53,670 bases of DNA, taken from assembly GCA_947449535.1 (NCBI GenBank), contig CANFRP010000007.1, positions 1 to 53,670 on the forward strand, given 5' to 3'. Positions 18,269-27,750 of the stretch are shown piece after piece. Each line of letters begins with the position of its first letter. Positions within the stretch are counted from its first letter, which is position 1. The stretch comes from Actinomycetota bacterium (GTDB lineage Bacteria; Actinomycetota; Actinomycetes; Nanopelagicales; Nanopelagicaceae). The position numbers and the translations under genes are program-made. A model generated the notes under the pieces. The model was given only the letters and a program-made list of their open reading frames with translations. It had not been told where the DNA came from and made no database searches.

Positions 18269-18444
18269 TAGAAGCTCTGCCCCCATTTACGAGGAAGTGG
18301 CTGGCGGAGTTGAGATTTGCGCCAGAGTGATGCACGTGAGTCTTTGCGCGTTTCCGGAATACGTAGCGCTTTACCAATCGCAATGATCTCTTCTCGAGTG
18401 GCGGGACCATTTGTGATCGTAAATTTTTGAGTACGAAGGCGCAT
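18268..18444 (-). CDS. accE: Acyl-CoA carboxylase epsilon subunit (58 residues)
   Basis: Small gene filling the gap between pccB and maf, translated MRLRTQKFTITNGPATREEI and onwards to PRKWGQSF. The pattern of an N-terminal beta strand (FTITNGPAT), a short helix (REEIIAIGKAL) and a C-terminal SLWRKSQLRQPLP tail is that of the actinobacterial AccE/PccE epsilon subunit, which bridges alpha and beta subunits and stimulates activity. ATG 18444 is 1 base after the pccB stop and the TAA overlaps the maf ATG. The position agrees exactly with accE5 in Mycobacterium. Family assignment rests on the tail motif and synteny. Confidence 0.85.
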   Translation of the reverse strand: MRLRTQKFTITNGPATREEIIAIGKALRIPETRKDSRASLWRKSQLRQPLPRKWGQSF

Positions 18445-18445
18445 G

Positions 18446-20023
18446 TTAAAGCGGAATGTTTCCGTGCTTGCGCGGAGGAAGAGCTACCCGCTTATTACGA
18501 AGCGCAAATAGCGCCTTCACGATTTGCTGACGAGTCTCTTGCGGCTCAATTACTGCATCTACAAAACCACGATCCGCAGCGATATAAGGGTTAAGCAAAG
18601 TATCTTCATACTCATCAATTAGTTCTTTGCGACGAGCATCCACATCTTTAGCGTCAGCCAAATCCTTACGGTGCAAGATATTGACCGCACCTTGTGCGCC
18701 CATCACAGCAATCTGAGCTGTTGGCCAAGCAAGATTGACATCAGCTCCCAGATGCTTGGAGCCCATCACGATGTACGCGCCACCGTAGGCCTTGCGAGTA
18801 ATAACGGTAATAAGAGGAACTGATGCTTCGCCATATGCGTAAATCAACTTAGCGCCGCGACGGATGATGCCATCCCATTCTTGTTCGGTGCCAGGCAAGA
18901 AGCCAGGGACATCGACGAGAGTGACGATGGGAATTCCAAAAGCATCACACGTGCGAACAAATCGCGCAGCTTTTTCGGATGCATCGATATCTAGTGTGCC
19001 GGCCAGCTGTGAAGGTTGGTTAGCGATGATGCCGACCGAACGTCCTTCAATCCGTCCAAAGCCAACGATGACATTTGGTGCAAATAGCTCATGTGACTCG
19101 AGGAATTCTGCCTCATCCACGATCGCTTCAATGAGAACTTTCATGTCATAAGGCTTATTGGGATTATCTGGAATCAATGAATCGAGTGCGCGATCAGATG
19201 GCGCAACATCTTGGCTCTCGGTGGGTTCAAGAACTGGTGATTCATCCATATTGTTAGATGGCAAGTAAGACAGGAGTGCCTTTACATAATCCAGCGCATC
19301 ATCTTCGCTCTCTGCCAGGTAATGAGAGTTTCCAGTCTTGGCGCTATGCGTTGCGGCGCCGCCTAGTTCTTCCATTCCAACTTCTTCGCCGGTGACTGCC
19401 TTAATAACATCAGGGCCAGTAATAAACATATGGGATGTTTCATTGACCATAATCGTGAAATCAGTAATCGCAGGTGAATATACGGCGCCGCCAGCGCATG
19501 GTCCGAGAATTACAGAAATCTGAGGAATGACACCAGATGCACGAACGTTGCGCTTAAAAATTTCGCCATACATAGAGAGTGAGGCAACACCCTCTTGAAT
19601 GCGTGCTCCGCCGGAATCATTGAGTCCAACGATTGGGATTCCGCTCTTCATGGCGAAGTCCATAACCTTGACGATCTTCTCGCCAACTACTTCACCGAGG
19701 GATCCACCAAAGACTAGAAAGTCTTGGGAGTAAATTGCAATGGGACGACCGTCAACTGTTGCGTGGCCAGTAACAACTCCATCACCGTAGGCACGATTCT
19801 TATCCATGCCGAAGTTAGTGGAGCGATGGCGGGCAAAGGAATCCATCTCAACGAAGGAACCAGCGTCGACCAGCTTTTCAATCCGCTCACGAGCGGTGTA
19901 CTTACCCGCAGTGTGGCGCTTCTCAATTGCAGCAGGTGAACCGCTGCTCTCCGCCTCTAAACGACGGCGACGAAGATCTGCGATCTTTCCGGCTGTTGTA
20001 CGAATATCATCAGTCACAGCCAT
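18446..20023 (-). CDS. pccB: Acyl-CoA carboxylase beta subunit (carboxyltransferase)
   Basis: 525-residue carboxyltransferase that moves CO2 from carboxybiotin to propionyl- or acetyl-CoA. Both crotonase-like halves are present. The N-half carries [18 protein letters not shown] and [13 protein letters not shown]. The C-half carries [31 protein letters not shown] and [17 protein letters not shown]. Oxyanion-hole glycines are retained in both. First gene of the four-gene carboxylase operon. It starts 12 bases from birA, which is divergent and encodes the ligase that biotinylates its partner subunit. Propionyl versus acetyl preference cannot be read by eye; PccB/AccD5-like is most likely. Confidence 0.93.
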   Translation of the reverse strand: MAVTDDIRTTAGKIADLRRRRLEAESSGSPAAIEKRHTAGKYTARERIEKLVDAGSFVEMDSFARHRSTNFGMDKNRAYGDGVVTGHATVDGRPIAIYSQDFLVFGGSLGEVVGEKIVKVMDFAMKSGIPIVGLNDSGGARIQEGVASLSMYGEIFKRNVRASGVIPQISVILGPCAGGAVYSPAITDFTIMVNETSHMFITGPDVIKAVTGEEVGMEELGGAATHSAKTGNSHYLAESEDDALDYVKALLSYLPSNNMDESPVLEPTESQDVAPSDRALDSLIPDNPNKPYDMKVLIEAIVDEAEFLESHELFAPNVIVGFGRIEGRSVGIIANQPSQLAGTLDIDASEKAARFVRTCDAFGIPIVTLVDVPGFLPGTEQEWDGIIRRGAKLIYAYGEASVPLITVITRKAYGGAYIVMGSKHLGADVNLAWPTAQIAVMGAQGAVNILHRKDLADAKDVDARRKELIDEYEDTLLNPYIAADRGFVDAVIEPQETRQQIVKALFALRNKRVALPPRKHGNIPL

Positions 20024-20028
20024 ACGGT
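20023..20028 (+). promoter_or_regulatory. Probable -10 box of birA (leaderless)
   Basis: TACGGT lies 7 nt before the ATG at 20036. It overlaps the first codon of the divergent pccB, so the two promoters must interleave. Confidence 0.5.
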
Positions 20029-20035
20029 ACTAGTG

Positions 20036-20803
20036 ATGAGGCCTCAATTGAACCCAGGTGCACGCGCGTTATTAGATGTGAGTGAGATTTCTCGCGCACT
20101 TGCGACCCCTTACTGGCGAGTATCTCTGGTCGATGAGATCGATTCCACTCAAACCGCACTTCGTGCAAGTTCGCCATCTGCGGGAGATGTTTTAGTTACA
20201 GAATTTCAGAGCGCAGGTCGCGGAAGACTTGATCGCACATTTAGCGCAACCAAAGGAAGCGCACTTCTCTTCTCTTTCTATATGCAACCCACTCGCACAA
20301 AAACGGAGTGGGGATTCATCCCCTTACTTGCTGGTCTTACTGTTGCAGAAGTTCTCAATGTGCACACACATTCAGATAAGTATTCGACTAAGTGGCCAAA
20401 TGATATTTTGATTAACACAAAGAAAGTTGCGGGTTTACTCGCAGAAGTTTCTGGCGATGGCGTAATTGTTGGAATTGGAATAAATGTGTCGATGACTGAT
20501 GATCAATTACCAGTGCCTACTGCAACATCTCTCTTCATTGAGTCAGGTCAAACTATTGATCGCAATGCACTTCTCGCAGATTTGCTCAATGCATTTGCGA
20601 AGAATTTTCAGAGTTGGGAGCGCGGCGCAGATCTGCGCGGGCACTATCGAGGGCTTTCTTCCACTTTAGGATCAAAGATCGAGATTTCACGGCCAGATGG
20701 TACGAATCAAGCGGGCACTGCCATTGATATCGATCTTTCTGGAGCGCTGATACTTGCAGGCGGGGAAGTGGTCACCGTCGGCGATATTTCCCACATTCGT
20801 TAG
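20036..20803 (+). CDS. birA: Biotin--protein ligase
   Basis: Group I (non-regulatory) ligase that makes biotinyl-AMP and attaches biotin to the carrier domain of the carboxylase alpha subunit. The adenylate loop GRGRLDRTF (61-69), KWPNDIL (119-125) and VGIGINV are intact, and there is a small C-terminal SH3-like domain. No N-terminal DNA-binding domain, so it should not act as a repressor. I prefer ATG 20036 over GTG 20033 because of the -10 spacing. 255 residues. It is divergent from the operon that encodes its substrate protein. Confidence 0.93.
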   Translation: MRPQLNPGARALLDVSEISRALATPYWRVSLVDEIDSTQTALRASSPSAGDVLVTEFQSAGRGRLDRTFSATKGSALLFSFYMQPTRTKTEWGFIPLLAGLTVAEVLNVHTHSDKYSTKWPNDILINTKKVAGLLAEVSGDGVIVGIGINVSMTDDQLPVPTATSLFIESGQTIDRNALLADLLNAFAKNFQSWERGADLRGHYRGLSSTLGSKIEISRPDGTNQAGTAIDIDLSGALILAGGEVVTVGDISHIR

Positions 20804-20807
20804 CAGG

Positions 20808-20813
20808 TAAACT
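20808..20813 (+). promoter_or_regulatory. Probable -10 box of purK (leaderless)
   Basis: TAAACT lies 6 nt before the GTG start of purK. No Shine-Dalgarno is present. Confidence 0.5.
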
Positions 20814-20819
20814 TCACCA

Positions 20820-21935
20820 GTGAGCTTTCCACGCGTAGGTGTAATCGGTGCCGGACAACTCGCGCGCATGATGGCGATACCCGCAAATAATCTGGGAATC
20901 TCCTTTCGCGTCTTTGCTGCAATTCCTAATGATTCAGCGGCTCAGGTCGCTAACTTTGTAATTGGTGATTACACCAACGCAGTAGATGTTTTAGCTTTTG
21001 CGCAAGAGTGTGACGTTATTACCTTTGAACACGAGCTCGTTCCAGCGACTGTAATTCGCGAACTCGAAAAGCGTGGCGTCAAGGTCTATCCCAAAGCTGA
21101 TTCATTTCAGTATTCCCAGAACAAATTATTGATGCGTGAGAAGATGGCTGAAATTGGCCTGCCTAATCCGAAGTGGCAGAAATATGAAGGCGGTGCAGTT
21201 GATATTGCCTTTCCTTTGATCGCCAAAGTCCCCACTGGTGGTTATGACGGTCGTGGGGTGTATGTCATCAAGAACCAGGAAGAGCTGCAATCCCTATATT
21301 TGGAAGTTAAATCTCCACTTTTATTAGAAGAGAAACTCAATTTCGATTATGAAATTTCGGTGATGGTGGCGCGATCACCGCATGAACAAGCTGCGACCTG
21401 GCCCGCGACCCTTACGATTCAAAGTGATGGTATTTGCACCCAGACAGTGACTCCGGTGCCAGACATTTCTCACGAACTCTCCACTTCGGTTCAAAGTGCT
21501 GCCTTATCAATTGCGCAAGCAATTTCCCTGGTCGGTGTAATGGCGGTCGAAATATTTGTAGTGGGAGATAAATTCTTCATCAACGAACTCGCACTTCGCC
21601 CTCACAACTCTGGCCACTGGAGCATCGAAGGATCCCAGACCAGCCAATTCGAACAACATCTCCGAGCGATTCTCGATCTTCCGCTGGGTTCAACTTCGAT
21701 GGTCGCGCCATATGCAGTGATGGGAAATGTTTTAGGGGGCGAGAAGCACGATATGTATCGCCCATATCTGCATTTGATGGCCCGCAGGCCTGATCTTCAC
21801 TTCCATCAATATGGCAAAGAAGTAAAGCCCGGACGCAAAATTGGCCATGTCACCATGATTGGTGATGATCTTCTACAATTACAACACGAAGTCACCCACG
21901 CAGTTGATTACATGAGCGGAGTTATCGATGAGTAA
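20820..21935 (+). CDS. purK: 5-(carboxyamino)imidazole ribonucleotide synthase
   Basis: ATP-grasp enzyme of purine synthesis turning AIR, bicarbonate and ATP into N5-CAIR. Starts [14 protein letters not shown], the PurK nucleotide-fold signature, with [27 protein letters not shown] and the rest of the ATP-grasp core visible. 371 residues, GTG start at 20820. Overlaps purE by 8 bases, so the two successive enzymes are made together. birA-purK-purE order matches the Rv3279-Rv3275 region of Mycobacterium. Confidence 0.94.
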   Translation: MSFPRVGVIGAGQLARMMAIPANNLGISFRVFAAIPNDSAAQVANFVIGDYTNAVDVLAFAQECDVITFEHELVPATVIRELEKRGVKVYPKADSFQYSQNKLLMREKMAEIGLPNPKWQKYEGGAVDIAFPLIAKVPTGGYDGRGVYVIKNQEELQSLYLEVKSPLLLEEKLNFDYEISVMVARSPHEQAATWPATLTIQSDGICTQTVTPVPDISHELSTSVQSAALSIAQAISLVGVMAVEIFVVGDKFFINELALRPHNSGHWSIEGSQTSQFEQHLRAILDLPLGSTSMVAPYAVMGNVLGGEKHDMYRPYLHLMARRPDLHFHQYGKEVKPGRKIGHVTMIGDDLLQLQHEVTHAVDYMSGVIDE

Positions 21936-22437
21936 ATCAGTAGCGATTGTGATGGGATCTGATTCTGATTGGCCAATCATGGAAGAAGCTGCGAAAGCTT
22001 TAGATGCATGCGGCATTTCTTATAATGTTGATGTCGTTAGCGCACATCGCACACCGACTGAGATGTTGGATTTTGCCAAGGGCGCACAAGCCGCGGGTTA
22101 TCAAGTAATTATTGCTGGCGCAGGTGGCGCAGCACATTTGCCAGGCATGATTGCAGCAGCCACAACACTTCCCGTTATCGGCGTTCCAGTGCCGCTCAAG
22201 TATTTGGATGGCATGGATTCACTTCTCTCGATTGTCCAGATGCCGGCTGGAATTCCCGTTGCAACAGTGGGGGTGGGCAATGCTAAAAATGCTGGGCTGC
22301 TCGCTGCTCGAATTATTGGATCATCTGATGCTGCTATATCGGCAAAAGTTGCCGAGCTAATGGAATCTGCGCGTGCTGAATCTTTAGAAAAAGGAAAGAA
22401 CCTCAACGCTAAGCGCGATCACCGCACCGGTTTTTAA
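21928..22437 (+). CDS. purE: N5-CAIR mutase
   Basis: Class I PurE, moving the carboxylate from N5 to C4 to give CAIR. The signature GSDSDWPIM opens the protein, followed by SAHRTP and [11 protein letters not shown], the residues that line the active site. 169 residues, standard for the octameric class. Its stop codon overlaps that of the convergent UDP-glucose dehydrogenase gene by 4 bases, and no intrinsic terminator is seen between them. Confidence 0.95.
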   Translation: MSKSVAIVMGSDSDWPIMEEAAKALDACGISYNVDVVSAHRTPTEMLDFAKGAQAAGYQVIIAGAGGAAHLPGMIAAATTLPVIGVPVPLKYLDGMDSLLSIVQMPAGIPVATVGVGNAKNAGLLAARIIGSSDAAISAKVAELMESARAESLEKGKNLNAKRDHRTGF

Positions 22438-23747
22438 TTACTGGCGCGACCAAGTGCACGGAATTTCCATCCCGCAGCGATCCACTTATCTCGATCTAAG
22501 GCATTGCGTCCATCAATCATGATGGCATTAGTGACAAGTTTTTTAAGTTCTACTGGATCAATCTCACGATAAATCTTCCACTCGGTGAGGTGAAGAACTA
22601 AATCTGCTCCTGCTACACACTCATCAACTGACTCCGCATATTTCAACGCTGGGAAGCGCTTCTGTGCTGGACGAATCGCCTTTGGATCATGAATTGTCAC
22701 GATCGCACCAGCAGCATGAATTTGGGCTGCGATATCAAGGGCTGGGGAGTCGCGCACATCATCGCTATCTGGCTTGAAGGCAGCGCCAAGTACGGCAATC
22801 TTCTTGCCAGTTAAATCTTCGGTGAGATCTTTACGTACAAGTTCAATCACGCGTTGGCGCGCCCGTAAATTAATCGAATCAATTTCGCGTAAGAATTCGA
22901 GCGCTTGCTCTGCACCTAACTCTCCAGCGCGAGCCATAAAGGCGCGAATATCCTTAGGTAGACAGCCACCACCAAATCCGATTCCTGCTTGCAAGAAGCG
23001 AGAACCGATACGTGGGTCATATCCGATTGCTTTAGCTAAGACGGTGACATCGCCACCTGCTGCTTCGCAGATCTCCGCCATTGCATTAATAAATGAGATT
23101 TTGGTAGCAAGAAAAGAGTTTGCAGCAACTTTAACGAGCTCAGCGGTGGGCAGATCTGCGCGAACCCAAGGGGTATTGGTATCAAGATTAGATTTGTAGA
23201 GCTCTTTAAGTTTGGCTTCCGCAGCATCACTTGTGACGCCAACAACTAAGCGATTTGGTCGCAAGGTATCTTCAACTGCAAAGCCTTCACGTAAGAACTC
23301 TGGGTTCCACGCTAATTCAACTGCAGGATTAATCTCTGTGAGGCGAGCACTTAAGCGCTGAGCAGTGCCGACCGGAACAGTGGATTTACCGACGATAAGT
23401 GATCCAGCTTTAGCTACTGGAGCGATCGCCTCGAGCGCTGAATCAACGAAGCGCATATCCGCAGCCAAGCTATTTTCTTGCTGAGGGGTGCCCACACAAA
23501 TAAAGTGAATATCGGCATCTGCAAGATCGTTAAATGAAGTGGTGAAGCTAAGGCGGCCACTCTTTATCTCTGCGGCAAGAAGTTCTTCGAGTTCTGGCTC
23601 ATAGAAAGGAACTTTGCCTTGCTTCAGGAGCGCAATTTTCTCAGAATCAAGATCGAGGCCAATGACTGAGAAACCCAGGGATGCAATACATGCAGCATGT
23701 GTTGCACCGAGGTATCCCGTGCCGATTACCGAAACTTTGAGCGTCAT
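22434..23747 (-). CDS. UDP-glucose 6-dehydrogenase
   Basis: NAD-dependent two-step oxidation of UDP-glucose to UDP-glucuronate for surface polysaccharide. Rossmann start [42 protein letters not shown], catalytic [10 protein letters not shown] (Cys) and [17 protein letters not shown] are all present. 437 residues from ATG 23747; a TTG codon lies immediately upstream. TACTAT 7 nt before that ATG suggests a leaderless transcript. It stands divergent from a glycosyltransferase that may use the pathway's products. Confidence 0.93.
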   Translation of the reverse strand: MTLKVSVIGTGYLGATHAACIASLGFSVIGLDLDSEKIALLKQGKVPFYEPELEELLAAEIKSGRLSFTTSFNDLADADIHFICVGTPQQENSLAADMRFVDSALEAIAPVAKAGSLIVGKSTVPVGTAQRLSARLTEINPAVELAWNPEFLREGFAVEDTLRPNRLVVGVTSDAAEAKLKELYKSNLDTNTPWVRADLPTAELVKVAANSFLATKISFINAMAEICEAAGGDVTVLAKAIGYDPRIGSRFLQAGIGFGGGCLPKDIRAFMARAGELGAEQALEFLREIDSINLRARQRVIELVRKDLTEDLTGKKIAVLGAAFKPDSDDVRDSPALDIAAQIHAAGAIVTIHDPKAIRPAQKRFPALKYAESVDECVAGADLVLHLTEWKIYREIDPVELKKLVTNAIMIDGRNALDRDKWIAAGWKFRALGRASN

Positions 23748-23754
23748 CAAGGCG

Positions 23755-23760
23755 ATAGTA
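23755..23760 (-). promoter_or_regulatory. Probable -10 box of the UDP-glucose dehydrogenase gene
   Basis: On the minus strand TACTAT lies 7 nt before the ATG at 23747. Confidence 0.5.
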
Positions 23761-23784
23761 ACTGATTCGAACGCGATGAACGGG

Positions 23785-23790
23785 TACCGT
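23785..23790 (+). promoter_or_regulatory. Possible -10 box of the glycosyltransferase gene
   Basis: TACCGT lies 8 nt before ATG 23799. GGAGG also stands only 2 nt before the ATG, too close for a normal ribosome site. It is about 25 bp from the opposed dehydrogenase -10. Confidence 0.35.
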
Positions 23791-23798
23791 CGGAGGCT

Positions 23799-24782
23799 AT
23801 GAGCGCATTTACGAGTGAGTGGCCGGGGGTTTCAGTCGTCCTGCCCATTCTTAATGAAGAGCGCCACTTGCAAGATGCAATTACCGCAATTCTCAAGGCC
23901 GACTATCCCGGTGAGCTCGAAGTAATTTTGGCGCTCGGACCATCGAAGGATCGTACCGATGAGATTGCAGCTCAATTAGTAAAGATGGATGCGCGCGTAA
24001 AATTAGTAGCCAGCCCAACTGGTCGCACTGCTACGGGACTTAATGCTGCCATTGCACAATCTGCATATCCCATCATTACTCGGATTGATGGTCATGCTGA
24101 AATTACTACTCATTACATTCGAGATGCAGTGTCGATCATGAAATCGACAGGCGCCGTAAATGTTGGCGGAATTATGGCGGCCGTCGGTACAACTCTCTTT
24201 GAGCGAGCCGTTGCCACCGCAATGAGATCTCCATTGGGTGTGGGGGCGTCTCGCTTTCACACGGGGGGAGTTGCGGGACCTGCCGACACCGTTTATCTCG
24301 GAACTTTCAATAAGGCAGCCCTACTTGCCGCAGGCGGGTATGACGAGCGTTATACGCGTGCCCAAGATTGGGAACTTAATTTTCGGCTACGCAAAAATGG
24401 TGGAGTAATTTGGTTTGACCCATCTCTCGTCGTTACGTATCGTCCACGTTCAACGGTCAAAGCACTTGCAAAGCAATATTTCCAATATGGCAGATGGCGT
24501 CATGCTGTTTCTCGTAGCCATAAAGGTTCAGTAAATTATCGTTATTTGGCACCACCAACTGCCGACCTCATTATTTTCACTTCACTTATTGGCGGAATTT
24601 TTAATCCACTTCTCTTTATTCCGGCCGGTGGATATTTCCTAGCTATCATGGCGGGAGCGCTCGCTATTGGAAAATCTTTCGGTGAAAAATTAATTCTCCC
24701 TGTTGTCTTAGCGACAATGCATATCGTGTGGGGGCTGGGTTACCTCACCTCGCCGCCCGGGTTAATTACTGAAGAAGAATAA
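23799..24782 (+). CDS. Family 2 glycosyltransferase (ExoA-like)
   Basis: Inverting GT-A glycosyltransferase of 327 residues with C-terminal membrane segments. N-terminal VSVVLPILNEERHLQDAI, the DG motif ITRIDGHAEI in place of DxD, and RAQDWELNFRLRKNGG (acid base region) are typical of the succinoglycan ExoA group. Two to three hydrophobic stretches follow (SLIGGIFNPLLFIPAGGYF, LPVVLATMHIVWGLGYL). Probably adds a sugar to a lipid-linked or exported polysaccharide at the inner face of the membrane. The acceptor cannot be inferred. Confidence 0.88.
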   Translation: MSAFTSEWPGVSVVLPILNEERHLQDAITAILKADYPGELEVILALGPSKDRTDEIAAQLVKMDARVKLVASPTGRTATGLNAAIAQSAYPIITRIDGHAEITTHYIRDAVSIMKSTGAVNVGGIMAAVGTTLFERAVATAMRSPLGVGASRFHTGGVAGPADTVYLGTFNKAALLAAGGYDERYTRAQDWELNFRLRKNGGVIWFDPSLVVTYRPRSTVKALAKQYFQYGRWRHAVSRSHKGSVNYRYLAPPTADLIIFTSLIGGIFNPLLFIPAGGYFLAIMAGALAIGKSFGEKLILPVVLATMHIVWGLGYLTSPPGLITEEE

Positions 24783-24783
24783 A

Positions 24784-26019
24784 ATGAGAAAACTTCTCCC
24801 CGTCTTAATCGCAGCTCTCGCTTTCGCACTCCCATCGGCACACGCAGAAGCAGCGCCCGCCTCATTTACATTTGCTGGCTCCGGATATGGCCATGGAGTT
24901 GGATTGAGCCAAATTGGCGCGAAGGGCCAAGCGCTAGAAAGTCACACGGCTACCGAAATCATTAAGTATTACTTTCCGGGAACAGAAGTCACACCCATCG
25001 AAGATACTCAGACGATTCGCGTGAATGTGGGACATCAATTGCTCACTGCAAAAATTTCGCTTGATAAAAAATTTCCCACAGCATCAGCCCAGATATTCGC
25101 TGGCGAAACAACTACTGCAGGTCTATTAAGCGGACGTTCAATTCTCGCCTTTTCCATCATGGGAAAACAGATTGCACTGACGTCGACCCTGGGTAGTGCA
25201 AACACCCCATTAGGCGTGAGTTCGCTCTGGACGATTCGCTGGGATTCCAATACCTCACTTCTCAATCTCAATACGGGAACTTCCATCGGACTTCGCTATG
25301 GCTATATCCAAGTTCGTGCAGTTCCGATTACTGGCCAGGGTTATCGAATAGAGATTACTGACACGATGAGATTGCACGATGAGTACCTATATGGAATCAG
25401 TGAAGTTCCCTCATCCTGGCCCGCCGAAGCAATGGCCGCTCAAGTAATTGCATCTCGAACATATGCGCTGAGTCGAATGAATGTGGTGCGCAAGTCTTGT
25501 GATTGCCATATTTACAGCACTAAGTACGACCAAAATTATGCGGGCTACTCCAAGGAGAGCGAAGTGAAGTGGGGAACTTTTTGGAAGAGCGCAGTCAATG
25601 CAACCATGGTGGATGAAAGTCATGGACTAGTAGCCACATATAACGCTTCTCCCATCAGCATTTTCTTCTCATCATCTTCCGGCGGATATACCGCACGAAG
25701 TGAAGATGTCTGGGGGACCGCTTATCCCTATTCGGTAAGCGTGCCCGATCCATGGAGCATTGATCCGAAATTGAATCCGAAATATGCACAGTGGGTGCGG
25801 TCAATTCCCCAGTCGACAATGGCGCATGCTTTTGGCTTGCCCGATGTCACCAAGTATCTGATTAATTCGCGAACACCCACCGGGGCTGTCCTATATATAA
25901 CGGGATATGCCAGTAACGGAACTAAGAAGAAATTATCGGTGAGCGATTTTAAAACTGCAGTGAAGTTGCCATCGTCCTGGTTTGATCTTCCAGCAAGTGT
26001 TACTCCAGCAGCTAATTAA
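24784..26019 (+). CDS. Secreted SpoIID/LytB-domain protein
   Basis: Exported protein with signal peptide MRKLLPVLIAALAFALPSA and cleavage near HAEAAP. SpoIID features are visible: GYGHGVGLSQIGAKGQA at the N-terminus, then LHDEYLYGISEVPSSWPAEAMAAQVIASRTYAL, and later FFSSSSGGYTA and SEDVWG. The family includes lytic transglycosylases acting on denuded glycan strands during sporulation, but homologues occur widely in non-sporulating actinobacteria, where cell-wall remodelling is the likely role. 411 residues. It starts 1 base after the glycosyltransferase stop and is probably cotranscribed. Confidence 0.88.
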   Translation: MRKLLPVLIAALAFALPSAHAEAAPASFTFAGSGYGHGVGLSQIGAKGQALESHTATEIIKYYFPGTEVTPIEDTQTIRVNVGHQLLTAKISLDKKFPTASAQIFAGETTTAGLLSGRSILAFSIMGKQIALTSTLGSANTPLGVSSLWTIRWDSNTSLLNLNTGTSIGLRYGYIQVRAVPITGQGYRIEITDTMRLHDEYLYGISEVPSSWPAEAMAAQVIASRTYALSRMNVVRKSCDCHIYSTKYDQNYAGYSKESEVKWGTFWKSAVNATMVDESHGLVATYNASPISIFFSSSSGGYTARSEDVWGTAYPYSVSVPDPWSIDPKLNPKYAQWVRSIPQSTMAHAFGLPDVTKYLINSRTPTGAVLYITGYASNGTKKKLSVSDFKTAVKLPSSWFDLPASVTPAAN

Positions 26020-26025
26020 AGCGAG

Positions 26026-26946
26026 CTAATTAGCGTGCAGGACAGAATTTAATCCGCCCCAATCGCCAGTCTTAGGTAGCGCTTCGAGCGCGCCACTCTG
26101 TGAGTTGCGACGGAAGAGCAGATTGTTCGCACCGGATAGTTCGCGGCCTTTTACGACAGTGCCATCGGGTAATGAAATCTTTGACCCACCGGTGATGTAA
26201 ACACCTGATTCAACAACGCAATCATCACCTAGTGAAATTCCAATTCCGGCGTTTGCGCCCAAGAGGGAGCGTTCCCCGATTGAAATAACTTCTTTGCCGC
26301 CGCCAGAAAGTGTTCCCATAATGGAGGCGCCGCCACCGATATCGCTGCCATCTCCCACGACAACTCCGGCGCTAATGCGACCTTCGACCATCGACTTACC
26401 GAGAGTTCCGGCATTGAAATTAACAAAACCTTCGTGCATGACGGTCGTGCCACTTGCCAGGTGGGCGCCGAGACGAACGCGATCGGCATCTGCAATTCGC
26501 ACACCTTCTGGAACGACGTAGTCGACCATGCGAGGAAACTTATCGACACCATAAACAGTGAGCGCACCTAACTTGGCGCGAAGACGAGGAGCGACTTGGT
26601 TAAATGTGGAGAGCGAACAAGGTCCAGCAGAAGTCCATGCAACATTAGGAAGCATTCCAAAGACGCCATCCAAATTTAAGCCATGTGGCCGAACGATGCG
26701 ATGCGAGAGAAGACTTAACCGCAAGTAAGCATCTGAAACGTTTGTGGGAGCAGAATCTAAATCGATCTCAAGGGCAACAACTGTGCGTGTGACATCGCGA
26801 ATGGAATCTATGCCTAGGAGGTCTTTGAGATCAGGAGCCGGATGAGAAGCAAGTTCGCCAAGTCCAAGATCGGAATACCAAGTATCAAGTACTTCACCTG
26901 AAGAAGTCGTGGTGGCAATCCCGTATCCATATGCGCTTCGTGTCAT
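26026..26946 (-). CDS. dapD: 2,3,4,5-tetrahydropyridine-2,6-dicarboxylate N-succinyltransferase
   Basis: Succinyl-CoA-dependent step of the lysine/meso-diaminopimelate pathway. 306 residues with the actinobacterial type of N-terminal domain and a left-handed beta-helix built from hexapeptides ([27 protein letters not shown] and following; only part quoted: [19 protein letters not shown]). It lies next to a LOG-family gene as in Mycobacterium Rv1201c-Rv1205. Start ATG 26946 has TAGCGT 6 nt upstream and no ribosome site. It converges on the SpoIID gene with a gap of 6 bases. Confidence 0.93.
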   Translation of the reverse strand: MTRSAYGYGIATTTSSGEVLDTWYSDLGLGELASHPAPDLKDLLGIDSIRDVTRTVVALEIDLDSAPTNVSDAYLRLSLLSHRIVRPHGLNLDGVFGMLPNVAWTSAGPCSLSTFNQVAPRLRAKLGALTVYGVDKFPRMVDYVVPEGVRIADADRVRLGAHLASGTTVMHEGFVNFNAGTLGKSMVEGRISAGVVVGDGSDIGGGASIMGTLSGGGKEVISIGERSLLGANAGIGISLGDDCVVESGVYITGGSKISLPDGTVVKGRELSGANNLLFRRNSQSGALEALPKTGDWGGLNSVLHAN

Positions 26947-26952
26947 AGGTGA

Positions 26953-26975
26953 ACGCTATCAAATGCACATACAAT
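26953..26975. promoter_or_regulatory. Back-to-back -10 boxes for dapD (-) and the LOG gene (+)
   Basis: Minus strand TAGCGT (26953-26958) is 6 nt before the dapD ATG, and plus strand TACAAT (26970-26975) is 7 nt before the LOG ATG. Only 36 bp separate the two starts, so each promoter's -35 region must overlap the other's -10. Confidence 0.5.
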
Positions 26976-26982
26976 TACGCGC

Positions 26983-27525
26983 ATGCGTATCTCCGTTTAT
27001 TGCTCATCTGCGCCCGATATTGATCCCAAATATCTCGAACTCGCCTATCAAGTGGGAGCAGCGATCGGTAAAGAAGGTTGGGATCTGGTGTGGGGTGGCG
27101 GCGCAATCTCCATGATGGGTGAAGTCGCGCGAGGTGCGCGCGAAAATGGTGCCAAAACTATCGGTGTTATACCGGAGAAATTATTTAAGAAAGAGATTCA
27201 AGATCCGCAAGCGAGCGAGATGCACGTTGCATCTGACATGCGCACTCGCAAAGCAAAGCTGGAAGAATTATCTGATGCATTTATTACGTTGCCTGGTGGT
27301 ATTGGAACGCTCGAAGAGTTCTTTGAAATTTGGGTTGGGCGATATTTAGAGTTTCATCCCAAGCCAATCGCTGTCTGCGATCCCTATGGAGCATTCGCCC
27401 CACTGCAAGAAGCGATCAGTCATTTGACCGATTTAAAATTTATGAAGGAAGGGCAAGCCCATTTAGTCGCATGGTGCAGCGATGTTCCCTCCACCATCTC
27501 CTCACTGAGAACACATTTAAGTTAA
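26983..27525 (+). CDS. LOG-family protein (cytokinin riboside 5'-monophosphate phosphoribohydrolase-like)
   Basis: 180-residue Rossmann-like protein with the LOG motif PGGIGTLEEFFE and an upstream WGGGAISMMGEVARGA nucleotide loop. Family members hydrolyse nucleoside 5'-monophosphates (cytokinin riboside phosphates or AMP-type) to the base and ribose-5-phosphate. Mycobacterium Rv1205 in the same neighbourhood is the reference. In this organism a housekeeping role in nucleotide turnover is as likely as cytokinin making. Leaderless start is probable. Confidence 0.88.
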   Translation: MRISVYCSSAPDIDPKYLELAYQVGAAIGKEGWDLVWGGGAISMMGEVARGARENGAKTIGVIPEKLFKKEIQDPQASEMHVASDMRTRKAKLEELSDAFITLPGGIGTLEEFFEIWVGRYLEFHPKPIAVCDPYGAFAPLQEAISHLTDLKFMKEGQAHLVAWCSDVPSTISSLRTHLS

Positions 27526-27528
27526 TCT
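27523..27528 (+). promoter_or_regulatory. Probable -10 box of the small sigma-like gene
   Basis: TAATCT overlaps the stop of the LOG gene and lies 6 nt before ATG 27535. Confidence 0.4.
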
Positions 27529-27534
27529 GAGCCC

Positions 27535-27732
27535 ATGAGCAATCAGGGGAAATCTATTGGCGATCTCATCGCCGAGCTCCCCGAGGAAGAGCGCTTTATT
27601 CTCCAACTTCATTTAGTTAAAGGAATCTCCCCAGCGAAGATTGCAGATGCGCTCGGAGTCCCACCCCGTGCTGTCGAGAGCGTTATCACGGCCGGCAAGT
27701 CCCGCCTAATTACCGCGTTAAATGAGGGTTAA
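27535..27732 (+). CDS. Small stand-alone sigma-70 region-4-like helix-turn-helix protein
   Basis: 65-residue protein almost entirely made of a sigma region 4-like fold. ELPEEERFILQLHLVKGISPAKIADALGVPPRAVESVI resembles the -35-recognition helix-turn-helix (only key parts: LPEEERFILQLHLVKG and ADALGVPPRAVES). It lacks regions 1 to 3 and so cannot be a complete sigma factor. Similar small proteins occur in actinobacteria at this locus, before DUF3117. It may bind DNA or RNA polymerase as an accessory factor. Function unknown. Confidence 0.7.
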   Translation: MSNQGKSIGDLIAELPEEERFILQLHLVKGISPAKIADALGVPPRAVESVITAGKSRLITALNEG

Positions 27733-27750
27733 TAACAGCCCAATTCTCGA

